Translations under genes and position numbers: made by a program
The notes under the pieces: generated by a model
What the model was told of the DNA's origin: nothing
Database searches by the model: none
Seen by the model: the letters and a program-made list of their open reading frames with translations, nothing else
Part shown: in pieces, positions 8,413 through 17,818 of the stretch
Layout of the letters: every line of letters starts with the position of its first letter
Position numbering within the stretch: the stretch's first letter is position 1
From: Solobacterium sp.
Lineage (GTDB): Bacteria > Bacillota_I > Bacilli_A > Erysipelotrichales > Erysipelotrichaceae
Direction: 5' to 3'
Length of the DNA stretch: 45,165 bases
Assembly (NCBI GenBank): GCA_017510405.1
Contig: JAFWNG010000035.1
Location: forward strand, 1-45,165

Positions 8413-9015
8413 TTATTCTCCTAACGGCGCGATCCTGCGGACGATGACATTCAGCCACCGTTCGCTTCTCCTTTCTTTCCGCACATCATGGCTTACCCAG
8501 CAGTCCAGCAGAGTGCATCCGGACAGCGGCAGGATCAGAGAAGCAGCCCGGCTGATATCAAGATCGGTAAACCACCGGCCGTTCCGCATTCCTTCAAAAT
8601 CACCGAACTTGAATGACGCATAGAAGATCCCTTCCAGTTTCACCGCACGCGCCATGCGGGGAAGGATACTGCGCAGTTCGTCCATCGTGCAGTGCAGCAG
8701 CGACGCGCATGCCCAGATGCCTTCGTATTTGTTTTCCGCATCCAGTTCGTCAAAGCGCATCACCGATGCATGTACACCGGTCTTTTCGTTCGCAAGACGC
8801 ACCATTTCCTTCGATGCGTCCACAGCATCCACCGTGAAGCCTTTTGACGCGAAATACGCGGCGTCTCTGCCGCTTCCGCAGCCGAAGTCCAGCAGTCTTC
8901 CCTCTTTCGGAAGAAAGAACAGAAAACGGTCATAGGCATATTTCATGTCAGCGTTGACAGTGTCTTCGTAGTAGGCTTCTGCGTTTGCATCGTAATATTC
9001 TATCGTCTCATTCAT
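8413..9015 (-). CDS. Class I SAM-dependent methyltransferase
   Basis: A 200-residue cytoplasmic protein with the Rossmann-type SAM site: motif I RLLDFGCGSGRDAA near 40, the acidic loop VDAVDASKEM near 60, and post-motif GIWACASLLH near 100. This matches the Methyltransf_25/TehB-like group, which acts on small molecules; the substrate is unknown. AGGAGG precedes the ATG by six bases. It is directly followed by the ABC-F gene with no gap, and the ribosome site of that gene lies inside this one. Confidence 0.88.
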   Translation of the reverse strand: MNETIEYYDANAEAYYEDTVNADMKYAYDRFLFFLPKEGRLLDFGCGSGRDAAYFASKGFTVDAVDASKEMVRLANEKTGVHASVMRFDELDAENKYEGIWACASLLHCTMDELRSILPRMARAVKLEGIFYASFKFGDFEGMRNGRWFTDLDISRAASLILPLSGCTLLDCWVSHDVRKERRSERWLNVIVRRIAPLGE

Positions 9016-9024
9016 TTCTTCCTC

Positions 9025-9315
9025 CTATGACGGCATTTCGGAAACATCCCGTTTCAGGGATTCCGGTTCCTCCAGGATCCGCTTCAGTACGATCCTTTCC
9101 GCTTCATCCAGTTCTTCCGCGCTTTTGTATTCCATGCACATTTTCCACCAGAGCGTGTCGGTCATGTCACAGTCCGGACATGTGCGCGGTGAAACAACTT
9201 TGTACTTTCCCATGTGCGGCGGATAATCCCAGCCTTCCAGGAACGCTTTCTCGCTGTCTTTGTACCAGCCGATCCGCCCGCATTTTTCACATACATAGCG
9301 CCATACTTTTGCCAT
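9025..9315 (-). CDS. Small zinc-ribbon protein, function unknown
   Basis: A 96-residue protein with two Cys pairs, YVCEKCG near residue 8 and RTCPDCD near 49, spaced as in a treble-clef or zinc-ribbon finger. The C-terminal half is a charged helix. I do not recognise the family. I chose the ATG at 9315 (MAKVW): a TATGAT box ends six bases upstream, so the message may be leaderless; GATGGA is at best a weak ribosome site. The gene ends 9 bases before the methyltransferase start on the same strand, so the three genes 9315-6880 are probably one operon. Confidence 0.72.
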   Translation of the reverse strand: MAKVWRYVCEKCGRIGWYKDSEKAFLEGWDYPPHMGKYKVVSPRTCPDCDMTDTLWWKMCMEYKSAEELDEAERIVLKRILEEPESLKRDVSEMPS

Positions 9316-9334
9316 AGTTCCATCATATCCCATT

Positions 9335-9361
9335 CGAAAAGAAAACGGCAGGTGCCGTTTT
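9335..9361 (-). terminator. Terminator of the met transporter operon
   Basis: On the minus strand AAAACGGCA and TGCCGTTTT pair across two bases and run into TTCTTTTC. The stem touches the metI stop codon. Confidence 0.75.
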
Positions 9362-9996
9362 CAGGAAAGTCTCTTATACATCCAGTTGCCGAGCATCTGC
9401 ACCAGCTGTACGAAGATGATCAGGATGATCGAACAGATGATCAGATATTCGGTATTGTAGGACTGGTAGCCGTAGCGGATGGCAATATCGCCGAGTCCCC
9501 CGCCGCCGACGGTTCCCGCCATGGCGGAATAGCCGACCAGGCTGATCGTGAGCAGAATGACGCCGTTCAGCATGCGCGGAATGGATTCCTTGATATAGAC
9601 CCTGAACAGGATCTGCCAGTCACCGGCGCCGAATGAACGGGCTGCCTCAATGACGCCGGGATCCGTTTCCCGCAGGCTTGTTTCAAAGACACGCGCAATG
9701 TAGGGGATCGCAGATACCGTTAACGGCACGATGGCAGCGGTCGTTCCGATGGAGCGGCCGGCAACGAAGCGCGTAAACGGAATGATCAGAACAAGCAGGA
9801 TGATAAACGGGAACGAGCGGAATACATTCACGATGAAGCTCAGCGTCTCGTATACCGGCTTGTTCGGACGCAGGCCGTCCGGTGCCGTCAGGGTCAGGAT
9901 GATCGCTGGCAGGAAGCCCAGGATCACCGACAGAAGCGTGGACCAGAACACCATATACAGGGTCTGACCGGTCGCTTTCAGAATAATATCCATCAT
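9361..9996 (-). CDS. metI: Methionine ABC transporter permease
   Basis: A 211-residue integral membrane protein with about five transmembrane segments. The permease coupling region reads ARSFGAGDWQILFRVYIKESIPRML, fitting the EAA loop that contacts MetN. The family partner set MetN and MetQ lies immediately upstream, so it forms the channel for D/L-methionine. It overlaps the end of metN by four bases (ATGA-type overlap), and the operon ends at the hairpin at 9335-9361. Confidence 0.95.
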   Translation of the reverse strand: MMDIILKATGQTLYMVFWSTLLSVILGFLPAIILTLTAPDGLRPNKPVYETLSFIVNVFRSFPFIILLVLIIPFTRFVAGRSIGTTAAIVPLTVSAIPYIARVFETSLRETDPGVIEAARSFGAGDWQILFRVYIKESIPRMLNGVILLTISLVGYSAMAGTVGGGGLGDIAIRYGYQSYNTEYLIICSIILIIFVQLVQMLGNWMYKRLS

Positions 9997-10961
9997 GATT
10001 CAAGTACCTCCCACGCAACGTGCATGCGGTCCAGATATTCCAGGACTTCGTCTTTGTCATCCTCGCGGATATTGATCACCAGGCTGCCGTAGACATTCGA
10101 GCGGAAGTCTTCCAGCTTGCCCCAGCAGATGCTGAAGTCGATATTGAGCTGGCGCGCCATCATGGTAATGACCGGATCTTTGGAACGGTCGGTGAAGAAC
10201 AGCTGGATATTGACGCCTCTTCCCGGCAGCATACCGCTTTCTTCCTGCAGGAACGCCTTGACTTCCCTGATCGGCCGGATGAACAGTTCTTCCGGTCTTC
10301 CTTCCGCCAGTACAGTTCCGTCTTTCAGGAAGGATACCCGCTGGCAGATCTGTTTGACGACTTCCATCTGGTGGGTAACGACGATGATCGTGATGCCCAT
10401 CTCTTCGTTGATCTTCTGCAGCAGCGTCAGGATCTCCCGCGTGATCGCCGGATCCAGCGCGGACGTCGCTTCATCGCACAGCAGGATGCCGGGATCCAGG
10501 ACAAGCGACCGGGCAATGGCGACGCGCTGTTTCTGTCCGCCGGAAAGCTCGCTCGGACGGGAGTGGACCTTGTCTTCGAGACCGACCAGTTTCAGCAGCG
10601 ACAGGATCTTTTCTTTCGCTTCCGGCGTCTTTGTCTTCATGCCCCAGAATTTCATCGGCAGCGCGACGTTGTCATAGACGTCCAGACGGTTCAGCAGGTT
10701 GAAGTTCTGGAAGATCATTCCCATATTCTTCTGCATGAGATGCAGCTTTTTCGCGTCCTTCTGTGATACGGTCTCCCCTTCGACAGTGATCGTGCCGCCG
10801 TCGTAGGATTCCAGCCCGTTGATGCAGCGCAGCAGCGTGGATTTGCCGGCACCGCTCTGACCGATGATCCCGTAGATCTCATGATCCTGTATCGTCATGG
10901 AGATCCCCTTCAGCACTTCGAGGTCTCCGAAATTCTTTCGTACATTCTTCAGTTCTATCAT
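9993..10961 (-). CDS. metN: Methionine ABC transporter ATPase with NIL domain
   Basis: A 322-residue ATP-binding subunit. Walker A is GQSGAGKST (near 34), the signature LSGGQKQRVAIARS and Walker B ILLCDEATSALD. The last 75 residues form the NIL domain typical of MetN, where cytoplasmic methionine binds and shuts down transport. The start has GAGGA upstream. Between metQ and metN there is a strong hairpin (10981-11006), which probably sets a lower expression of metN and metI than of metQ. Confidence 0.96.
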   Translation of the reverse strand: MIELKNVRKNFGDLEVLKGISMTIQDHEIYGIIGQSGAGKSTLLRCINGLESYDGGTITVEGETVSQKDAKKLHLMQKNMGMIFQNFNLLNRLDVYDNVALPMKFWGMKTKTPEAKEKILSLLKLVGLEDKVHSRPSELSGGQKQRVAIARSLVLDPGILLCDEATSALDPAITREILTLLQKINEEMGITIIVVTHQMEVVKQICQRVSFLKDGTVLAEGRPEELFIRPIREVKAFLQEESGMLPGRGVNIQLFFTDRSKDPVITMMARQLNIDFSICWGKLEDFRSNVYGSLVINIREDDKDEVLEYLDRMHVAWEVLES

Positions 10962-10980
10962 GGCGTTTCCTCAGCGAATA

Positions 10981-11006
10981 AACAGCGGTGCGCCCGCACC
11001 GCTGTT
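10981..11006 (-). other. Intercistronic hairpin between metQ and metN
   Basis: AACAGCGGTGC pairs perfectly with GCACCGCTGTT across four bases. The minus-strand tail (TATTCG) is too poor in T for a full terminator. It is a likely mRNA-stabilising or partial termination element that raises metQ over metNI. Confidence 0.7.
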
Positions 11007-11030
11007 CTATCATACCATAATCCGGCTGGA

Positions 11031-11924
11031 TCAGTTGTTAATGGTTCCGATGTTTTCCGGTTCGATCGGAGCACCGTTCAGCAGGCCGATCGCATTCAGG
11101 AAGTCGATCGCACGGCCGTAGTTGTCGGTATCGTTCGGTACGCCGATGGACGCGCCGTCCGCCAGGTCTTTCAGATCTGTGATCTTTTTGGAATAGATTC
11201 CCATCGGTTCAATATGAACGCCTACGGAAGCGACCAGATGCAGTCCTCTTTCACTGTTCTGACCGTTCAGGTAACCGAGTGTCTGGAAGTAGTTGGCATC
11301 CAGTTCGCCTTCTTCCAGGGATGTGTTCGGCAGGACGTAGTCACTGAATTCCATGACTTTGAGTTCCCAGCCGTACTGAGCCAGCGTCGGCTTGATGATG
11401 TTGTTGAGGATCTCGGCATGCGGTACCAGAGTAGCGCCGACGGTGATGACCTTGTCATCGCCTGCCTGCGGGATCTCGCCGCCGCTTACCGGCTTGCCGT
11501 CCGCATCGATGAACGATGTGATGACTGCGCCCTTGTAGGTGTCTTCGATGTATTTCTTGACTTCCTCGGAAGTGATCGCAGCGACCAGAGCCTTCGTCTT
11601 GTCCGTGTCTTCATTGCCTTCTTTTACCGCAAGATAGTTTGTGCGGCGCACGCTTGTCTCAGCGTCGAACTCCTCGATCGCGATCGCCGGGTTTGTTTCG
11701 TTCAGCTTCGCTTCCAGCGCATAGTTGCCGTTGATCGCCGCAATGTCGAGATCCGGAAGATTGAGCGGCAGGTTGGCTGCTTCGACCGGTACGATCTCAT
11801 AACCGTGCGGGTTCACGCTGTTTTTCGGCGTGCTGTCTGTTTTTGCCGATTCTGAGGATGAAGAACATCCGGCCAGTGTCAGGATAAGTGCTGCAGATGC
11901 GAGTGTTTTCAGTGTCTTTTTCAT
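11031..11924 (-). CDS. metQ: Circularly permuted MetQ/NlpA methionine-binding lipoprotein
   Basis: A 297-residue lipoprotein with signal peptide and lipobox LAGC (Cys20). The order of the MetQ fold is inverted. Residues 38-138 (YEIVPVEAANLP, AAINGNYALEAKL, TSEEVKKYIEDTYKGAVI) match the usual C-terminal half. A linker of about 19 residues follows (139-157). Residues 158-297 (ITVGATLVPHAEIL, DYVLPN, GELDANYFQ, IEPMGIYSKK, VPNDTDNYGRA) match the usual mature N-terminal half. The protein stops at ENIGTINN, where normal MetQ would continue into NPxxxxIVExxAxxLP, exactly the first permuted segment. All ligand-pocket landmarks survive. The start has GGGAGGAAAG; an in-frame ATG at 12077 lies in the T-box and is rejected. 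It binds methionine for MetNI. Confidence 0.95.
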   Translation of the reverse strand: MKKTLKTLASAALILTLAGCSSSSESAKTDSTPKNSVNPHGYEIVPVEAANLPLNLPDLDIAAINGNYALEAKLNETNPAIAIEEFDAETSVRRTNYLAVKEGNEDTDKTKALVAAITSEEVKKYIEDTYKGAVITSFIDADGKPVSGGEIPQAGDDKVITVGATLVPHAEILNNIIKPTLAQYGWELKVMEFSDYVLPNTSLEEGELDANYFQTLGYLNGQNSERGLHLVASVGVHIEPMGIYSKKITDLKDLADGASIGVPNDTDNYGRAIDFLNAIGLLNGAPIEPENIGTINN

Positions 11925-11964
11925 GTGTCTTTCCTCCCTGTTCTGTTCGGGGGATGAGCCGGGC

Positions 11965-12231
11965 CATTCGAAAGAAAAAGCCGCATCCCATAAGGACGCA
12001 GCTGTGCGTGTTACCACCTTACTTCGAAATGCCTTCCGGTCATTTCCTCCTTTGGTACGCAGATCGTTTCCTGTCATACCATATGACGTTAACGGGTCAT
12101 ACCGTCACAGCCTACATATCGGCTGTGCAGCTCCGGGGCCATGTTCGCGGGTGTCTTCTGTATTCCCTTTCACCAAAAGCAGGAATTCTCTGTGACAGTC
12201 CTCACCGGCTACTCTTCCCTTCTTCGCCTGT
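11965..12231 (-). ncRNA. T-box leader, methionine specifier
   Basis: Read on the minus strand, the leader contains a long stem I with the AGTA-type kink (GAAGAGTAG), the distal AGAGAA...GGTGAAA loop elements and the specifier loop GCGAACATGGCCCCGGAGC. By comparison with known T-boxes the specifier is ATG at 12142-12140, that is Met. A CACAGCC/GGCTGTG stem (stem II) follows. The T-box itself is AAGTAAGGTGGTAACACG at about 12025-12008. The terminator is GCTGCGTCC/GGGATGCGGC followed by TTTTTC. Uncharged tRNA-Met would favour the antiterminator and switch on metQNI. This accounts for the 390 bases between metQ and the next gene. Confidence 0.92.
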
Positions 12232-12237
12232 GCCTCT

Positions 12238-12265
12238 ATGGTATCACTTCCCGGTCATAATGCAA
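12238..12265 (-). promoter_or_regulatory. Promoter of the metQNI T-box transcript
   Basis: On the minus strand TTGCAT (12265-12260), a 16-base spacer and TACCAT (12243-12238) place the transcript start near 12231, just before stem I. Confidence 0.5.
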
Positions 12266-12318
12266 CCTGAGCGGATATTTGTTTTTTCTTATGTTCCGTT
12301 ATAGATTTGTTCTATATA

Positions 12319-12960
12319 TTACTTGCGGAACTTAAGGAATGCGAATACCCCGGCCAGTGCGACAACAGCGACGCCTGCCACAACGAGCAGAATATTGAAG
12401 CCTTTGCCGGATGTGACGGTGATCTCTGCCGTATCCTTCGGCAGTTCCAGCAGATCAACAGTAACGGTGTTTCCGTTTACGGTGCCGACATTGGATTTCG
12501 CCTTGCCCGGCATATTGATTACCATCGTCATTTCCAGACCGCTCTGCTTCAGTGCGGAGATATCCATCGAATCATCGTCAACGCCGACCGTATTCGTGAT
12601 ATCGTCTTCCACCGAATTCATCGGGATCACAACTTTGACTTCATTGCCGTTTACTTCTGCCTTGACGCCTTCCGGCTTGATCCCTGTGATCTCAACACCG
12701 GCATAGTTATCCTCGCCGATCTTTTCATTCACAAGTGTCATTTTGCCGTCCGGATACTCTTCCTGCAGACTCTGCTGCATATCCGCGATCATATCGTCGA
12801 CATTCGCTCCCATGGATTCCACGAAGGATGTCGACACGAGCATGCGGTACGCACCGGAAATTTCGCCTTCTTTTGTTACATCAAATGTTACGCGCATTTT
12901 AAAGCATCCGGTCAGCACAAGCGCCATCGCGCAGACCAGCAGTTTCTTCATCGTTTTCAT
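12319..12960 (-). CDS. LppM-like membrane lipoprotein
   Basis: A 213-residue lipoprotein. The signal peptide ends in the lipobox LTGC (Cys19). The body (20-180) alternates strands starting KMRVTFDVTKEGEISGAYRM, typical of the LppM/DUF3153-type domain, and residues 186-208 form a C-terminal transmembrane helix followed by KFRK. The domain therefore sits outside the membrane, tethered at both ends. In mycobacteria LppM affects envelope lipids; here no function can be assigned. It has a good AGGAGAG ribosome site and appears monocistronic, upstream of the T-box region in transcript order. Confidence 0.75.
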   Translation of the reverse strand: MKTMKKLLVCAMALVLTGCFKMRVTFDVTKEGEISGAYRMLVSTSFVESMGANVDDMIADMQQSLQEEYPDGKMTLVNEKIGEDNYAGVEITGIKPEGVKAEVNGNEVKVVIPMNSVEDDITNTVGVDDDSMDISALKQSGLEMTMVINMPGKAKSNVGTVNGNTVTVDLLELPKDTAEITVTSGKGFNILLVVAGVAVVALAGVFAFLKFRK

Positions 12961-13055
12961 AGTCTTTCTCTCCTTTGTTTTATTTTACCGTTTTTCCCTG
13001 ATTTGTACACACAGTGACATTCTGTATGCGCGCTCTGCCGGCAGGATCCGGTCAC

Positions 13056-13088
13056 GTAAAAACGGCAAAGGGTCACTCTGCGTGACCC
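13056..13088 (-). terminator. Terminator of the DUF4214/beta-lactamase-fold gene
   Basis: On the minus strand GGGTCAC-GCAGA-GTGACCC is followed by TTTGCCGTTTTT. It lies nine bases past the stop codon. Confidence 0.8.
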
Positions 13089-13096
13089 CTTCTTAT

Positions 13097-15295
13097 TCAG
13101 TTATTCAGATGACTGTGCACCGCGTGCAGCGCCATGACGACCGGATCAAGATCATTGACCGATGCCGGCAGATCCGAGAGCAACGCAATGACATAGCGTC
13201 CGTTGGAAGCGTAGACGATGCCCGCATCCGTGGAACTGCGGTATCCGTAGCCGCTGATCCAGCCGGCTTTGGACCGGGTATTCACATTCCCCGGTATTAC
13301 CGCGCGGATCGATGAAACATTCGGATCCTCACACAGGGAGCCGACACTGTCTCCGGCCGCGCCGGAATTGAAATACTCATCGCATACCGCCCAGAGCTTT
13401 GCCATTTCCCGGGCGGAGAGATACGCGTACATATCCGCCGTCACCGCACTGCGTACATTCGCATCTTCTCCGAATTCCGCAAACGTCGCCCCGTGGAACG
13501 TTTTCCAGAGATTGGCGTAGCCGGTATTGCTGGAAGTGTGCAGCACGTCCTCTGCCGTAGACCGCACCTGCAGGAAGCCGGTGTAATTGTATTTTGCCAG
13601 CGAAACGATATACGGCGCCTTGATCGCCGAAGCCGAATAGAACGTCATATCCGGATGGTACGAGATCCCCTTCCCGGACGTAAGATCCAGCATGACAAAG
13701 CCGATCGAATAGCCGCGTCTTTCTACGGTATTCACCGCCGTCCGCAGCATATCCGCTTCCGCAGACGTCAGGACCCAGCCGTTGAAGCCGGCGATCGAAG
13801 AAGCGGACATCGCGCTGTCCAGCGAGGCGATCGGATTGGCGAGTTCTGCCTGGATGCCTGCTTTCCGGCATCGTTCCTTGAATTCCGGAGACTTCAGGAT
13901 GAGTTCCAGAAGACCGGTCCTTCCGTAGGACTGCAGTTTGTTCACATTACTGATCGTTTCCGCTTCCGAAGCGCTGCGGCCAAGGACGCCCCGGTAGAGC
14001 ACCTGCACATATTCTTCATTGCTGAGAACGCGCTGCTGGAATTCCTTCGATTCCGCGAAGATGCGGATCATCTGCTTTCCGCCGAGATTCCGGAGATAGA
14101 GCAGCCGTGCATGCGTTTCCAGCCCGGAAACGTCCGCGTCTCTTCCCAGAAGACCGCGGTATACCGTAGAAACAAATTTCGTCAGTTCATAGCTGCGGTC
14201 GCGGTATGCGGTCACCGGGACCGTGCCGGGCGTCAGGCCGTTCTTCGCGCACAGCCGGATGAATTCCTGGGAACCGGCAAAGCCGTTTTCAATACTGCGG
14301 CGGGTCATGCCGACGTCCAGACGCGCCAGCCATACTGCCATTCCCGCGTCATCCGGTTCACGGTCAAAGAATACCCGGTAGCACTGCGCCGCAAACACGG
14401 CGTCACTCGTTTCCTTCTGCAGATACTCCCTGCCGGAGAAAAAGCCGTCGACGGCAGCCGCTGCCGTGATCGTTTTTGTCAGAAGATTCCTGCACCAGTT
14501 CTCGATCCGGTAGTCTTCGCCTTCCCGGCATAGCAGTTCCCTGTACATTCCCGAAACGAAACGGGTGACCGCCTGCCTCTTATCCCGGTAATACGGGGAT
14601 GTCAGGGTGCCCCTGTCGATTCCGTAGGACTGACACAGTTCGCCGAATTCAACGCTGTTTGTAAAGCCGGCCAGCACAAACAGCCTGCTCATGCCGTCAC
14701 TCAGCACCTGTATCCAGGTATTCAGGCCTTCCTCGTCCGCTTCCCGGTCAAGGACGGCCAGATATGCAGTGTTTATGTATTCTTCATCGGTCAGATCTCT
14801 GTCCTGCATTTCCGGACTCATGAAAAAGCCGAATGCAACATCAGCGCCGGTCATTTCCCGCCGTTCCAGCCGGCCGGTCCAGTCCGCCGCGCCTGCCTCG
14901 TCTTTTTCCCGCGCCAGCACGATCCGGTACATGCGGTCGGTAAAGCCTGCCGGTCCGCTTAATGGCTCCGGCTCCGGTTCATCTGCAGGTTCTTCTTCCC
15001 CGGGATCTTCCGGATCTTCTTCTCCAGGGTCTTCCGGATCCTCTTCCCCGGGTTCTTCCTGCGGCTCTTCCGCGCCGTTTTCTTCATCCCCGGACTGTTC
15101 CTCCGGTGTTTCTTCGCCGGCGGGTGTTTCCTCAGGGATCTCTTCATCCGGTTCTTCTTCGTCAGGAATTTCTTCCGACTGGCCGGTTTCTGCCGTCTCC
15201 GGCGTTACGCCGCTTTCTTCATTTTCCGCATATACAGGTACATGACAGAAAAAAAGACACAGCGCCATCCATATGTACAGGACTCTCTTCATCAT
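13097..15295 (-). CDS. Secreted DUF4214-repeat protein with beta-lactamase-fold domain
   Basis: A 732-residue exported protein. Residues 1-23 are a signal peptide ending VYA. About 24-115 is an extremely Glu/Pro-rich stalk. About 118-480 holds six related units with the DUF4214 pattern (YR..L.R..D..G...W, then GF..S.EF), equal to roughly three domains. About 500-732 is a serine beta-lactamase-like domain: SAIK (nucleophile Ser near 556, Lys near 559), SSN near 588-590 and KAG in place of KTG near 676. No class A Glu-x-x-Leu-Asn motif is evident, so a cell-wall or other serine hydrolase role is more likely than drug resistance. No LPxTG or transmembrane anchor is seen at the end. It stands alone with its own terminator. 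Confidence 0.85.
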   Translation of the reverse strand: MMKRVLYIWMALCLFFCHVPVYAENEESGVTPETAETGQSEEIPDEEEPDEEIPEETPAGEETPEEQSGDEENGAEEPQEEPGEEDPEDPGEEDPEDPGEEEPADEPEPEPLSGPAGFTDRMYRIVLAREKDEAGAADWTGRLERREMTGADVAFGFFMSPEMQDRDLTDEEYINTAYLAVLDREADEEGLNTWIQVLSDGMSRLFVLAGFTNSVEFGELCQSYGIDRGTLTSPYYRDKRQAVTRFVSGMYRELLCREGEDYRIENWCRNLLTKTITAAAAVDGFFSGREYLQKETSDAVFAAQCYRVFFDREPDDAGMAVWLARLDVGMTRRSIENGFAGSQEFIRLCAKNGLTPGTVPVTAYRDRSYELTKFVSTVYRGLLGRDADVSGLETHARLLYLRNLGGKQMIRIFAESKEFQQRVLSNEEYVQVLYRGVLGRSASEAETISNVNKLQSYGRTGLLELILKSPEFKERCRKAGIQAELANPIASLDSAMSASSIAGFNGWVLTSAEADMLRTAVNTVERRGYSIGFVMLDLTSGKGISYHPDMTFYSASAIKAPYIVSLAKYNYTGFLQVRSTAEDVLHTSSNTGYANLWKTFHGATFAEFGEDANVRSAVTADMYAYLSAREMAKLWAVCDEYFNSGAAGDSVGSLCEDPNVSSIRAVIPGNVNTRSKAGWISGYGYRSSTDAGIVYASNGRYVIALLSDLPASVNDLDPVVMALHAVHSHLNN
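15003..15050 (-). repeat. 24-bp tandem repeat in the acidic stalk
   Basis: Two near-identical 24-base units (15003-15026 and 15027-15050) encode the repeated peptide EEDPEDPG inside the stalk of the secreted protein. Such repeats change length easily by slippage. Confidence 0.75.
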
Positions 15296-15349
15296 ATGGC
15301 CTCACACTTCTACAGTTAAATGCATATACTGCCCATCCATAATATCACA

Positions 15350-15372
15350 GAAAAAAAACTCCCGAAGGAGTT
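15350..15372 (-). terminator. Terminator of the alpha/beta hydrolase gene
   Basis: On the minus strand AACTCC-TTCG-GGAGTT is followed by eight T. The stem overlaps the stop codon of the hydrolase, so the gene ends inside the terminator. Confidence 0.85.
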
Positions 15373-16252
15373 AATTCCAGAACCGGTCAAGGATCGATCC
15401 GACCCATACCTCACAGGCACGGGCCAGTTCCTTCTGTTCTTCGGAGATCGCCGCGCTTTTACGGTAGGCAGGATTATTCTCGATCTCGGGATTGTTGTAT
15501 TCCACGAATCCCTGTACGGCATCGTCGTAATGACGGCGCTCATACTCCACATTCCCGGAACGCAGATGCTGTTCATAGATGGATTCCCGGTCTTTCATCA
15601 TGTCTTTTCCGGTCGTCACCATATAATACGGGCCGATATGATAGCCGCTGTCGCACATCCGGATCTGGGTATCGTCAATAAACGGATAGAACGCGATCTG
15701 TCCGCAGATCCGGAAGTCTTTCTGCGAAAGCATCGCAGCCGCGCCTGTCTGCAGATAAGCGCCGGCGGAAAAACCGACAAAGGCAAAACGATGTGCGTCC
15801 GCGTGGAACTGTTCAGCATGGACCGCGGTATACATCACAGTGTCAACGATCTCCTCCTGCGGATACGGGATCTGGTGAACATCGATCTTCGTGTAGTTGA
15901 TATTCATGATGACCGCTTCCCACTGGTCTTTCATCCGGTCGCAGAAGGAATCCAGCATGTCGGCGTCACCATCCATGAACGTTCCGCCGTGGCACACGAA
16001 AACGACCGGCATCTTCGCTTCCGGATGCGACGGTGTATACAGGTTGACGGCAACTCCGTCCTTCCCTTCCCGCGGAATGATCACCCGCCGGCCTCTGCGT
16101 TCGCTGTCCGTCTTGACAAACTTTGCCCGGGCATTGCGTGCCCGTTCTTCCAGTTTGCGGTCAAATGCGCCGGGATGCAGCTTGTTGTAGATCCATACGC
16201 CAAGAAACATTAACAAAAAAATACCGATAACATTGATGATAAAATTTCCCAT
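15371..16252 (-). CDS. Membrane-anchored alpha/beta hydrolase
   Basis: A 293-residue protein with an N-terminal membrane helix (residues 3-22, IINVIGIFLLMFLGVWIY) and a hormone-sensitive-lipase-like alpha/beta hydrolase domain. The oxyanion motif is FVCHGGTFMDGD near 85, the nucleophile elbow GFSAGAYLQTG near 155, and an acid Asp/His pair is expected near YPFIDD and later. Family members cleave esters of small or lipid substrates. The anchor would place the domain outside the cell if the N-terminus is in. It is divergent from the GH1 gene, with AGAGGA before the ATG. Confidence 0.85.
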   Translation of the reverse strand: MGNFIINVIGIFLLMFLGVWIYNKLHPGAFDRKLEERARNARAKFVKTDSERRGRRVIIPREGKDGVAVNLYTPSHPEAKMPVVFVCHGGTFMDGDADMLDSFCDRMKDQWEAVIMNINYTKIDVHQIPYPQEEIVDTVMYTAVHAEQFHADAHRFAFVGFSAGAYLQTGAAAMLSQKDFRICGQIAFYPFIDDTQIRMCDSGYHIGPYYMVTTGKDMMKDRESIYEQHLRSGNVEYERRHYDDAVQGFVEYNNPEIENNPAYRKSAAISEEQKELARACEVWVGSILDRFWN

Positions 16253-16281
16253 AGTGTTCCTCTGCTCATATTATGGCATAG

Positions 16282-17799
<1,518 letters not shown>

Positions 17800-17818
17800 G
17801 AAGTCTCTGAAAGCATAG

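Noticed and set aside
11925-12077. N-terminal extension of metQ by 51 codons
   Set aside because: It lies in the T-box antiterminator and terminator and would precede the signal peptide. The ATG at 11924 has a perfect ribosome site.
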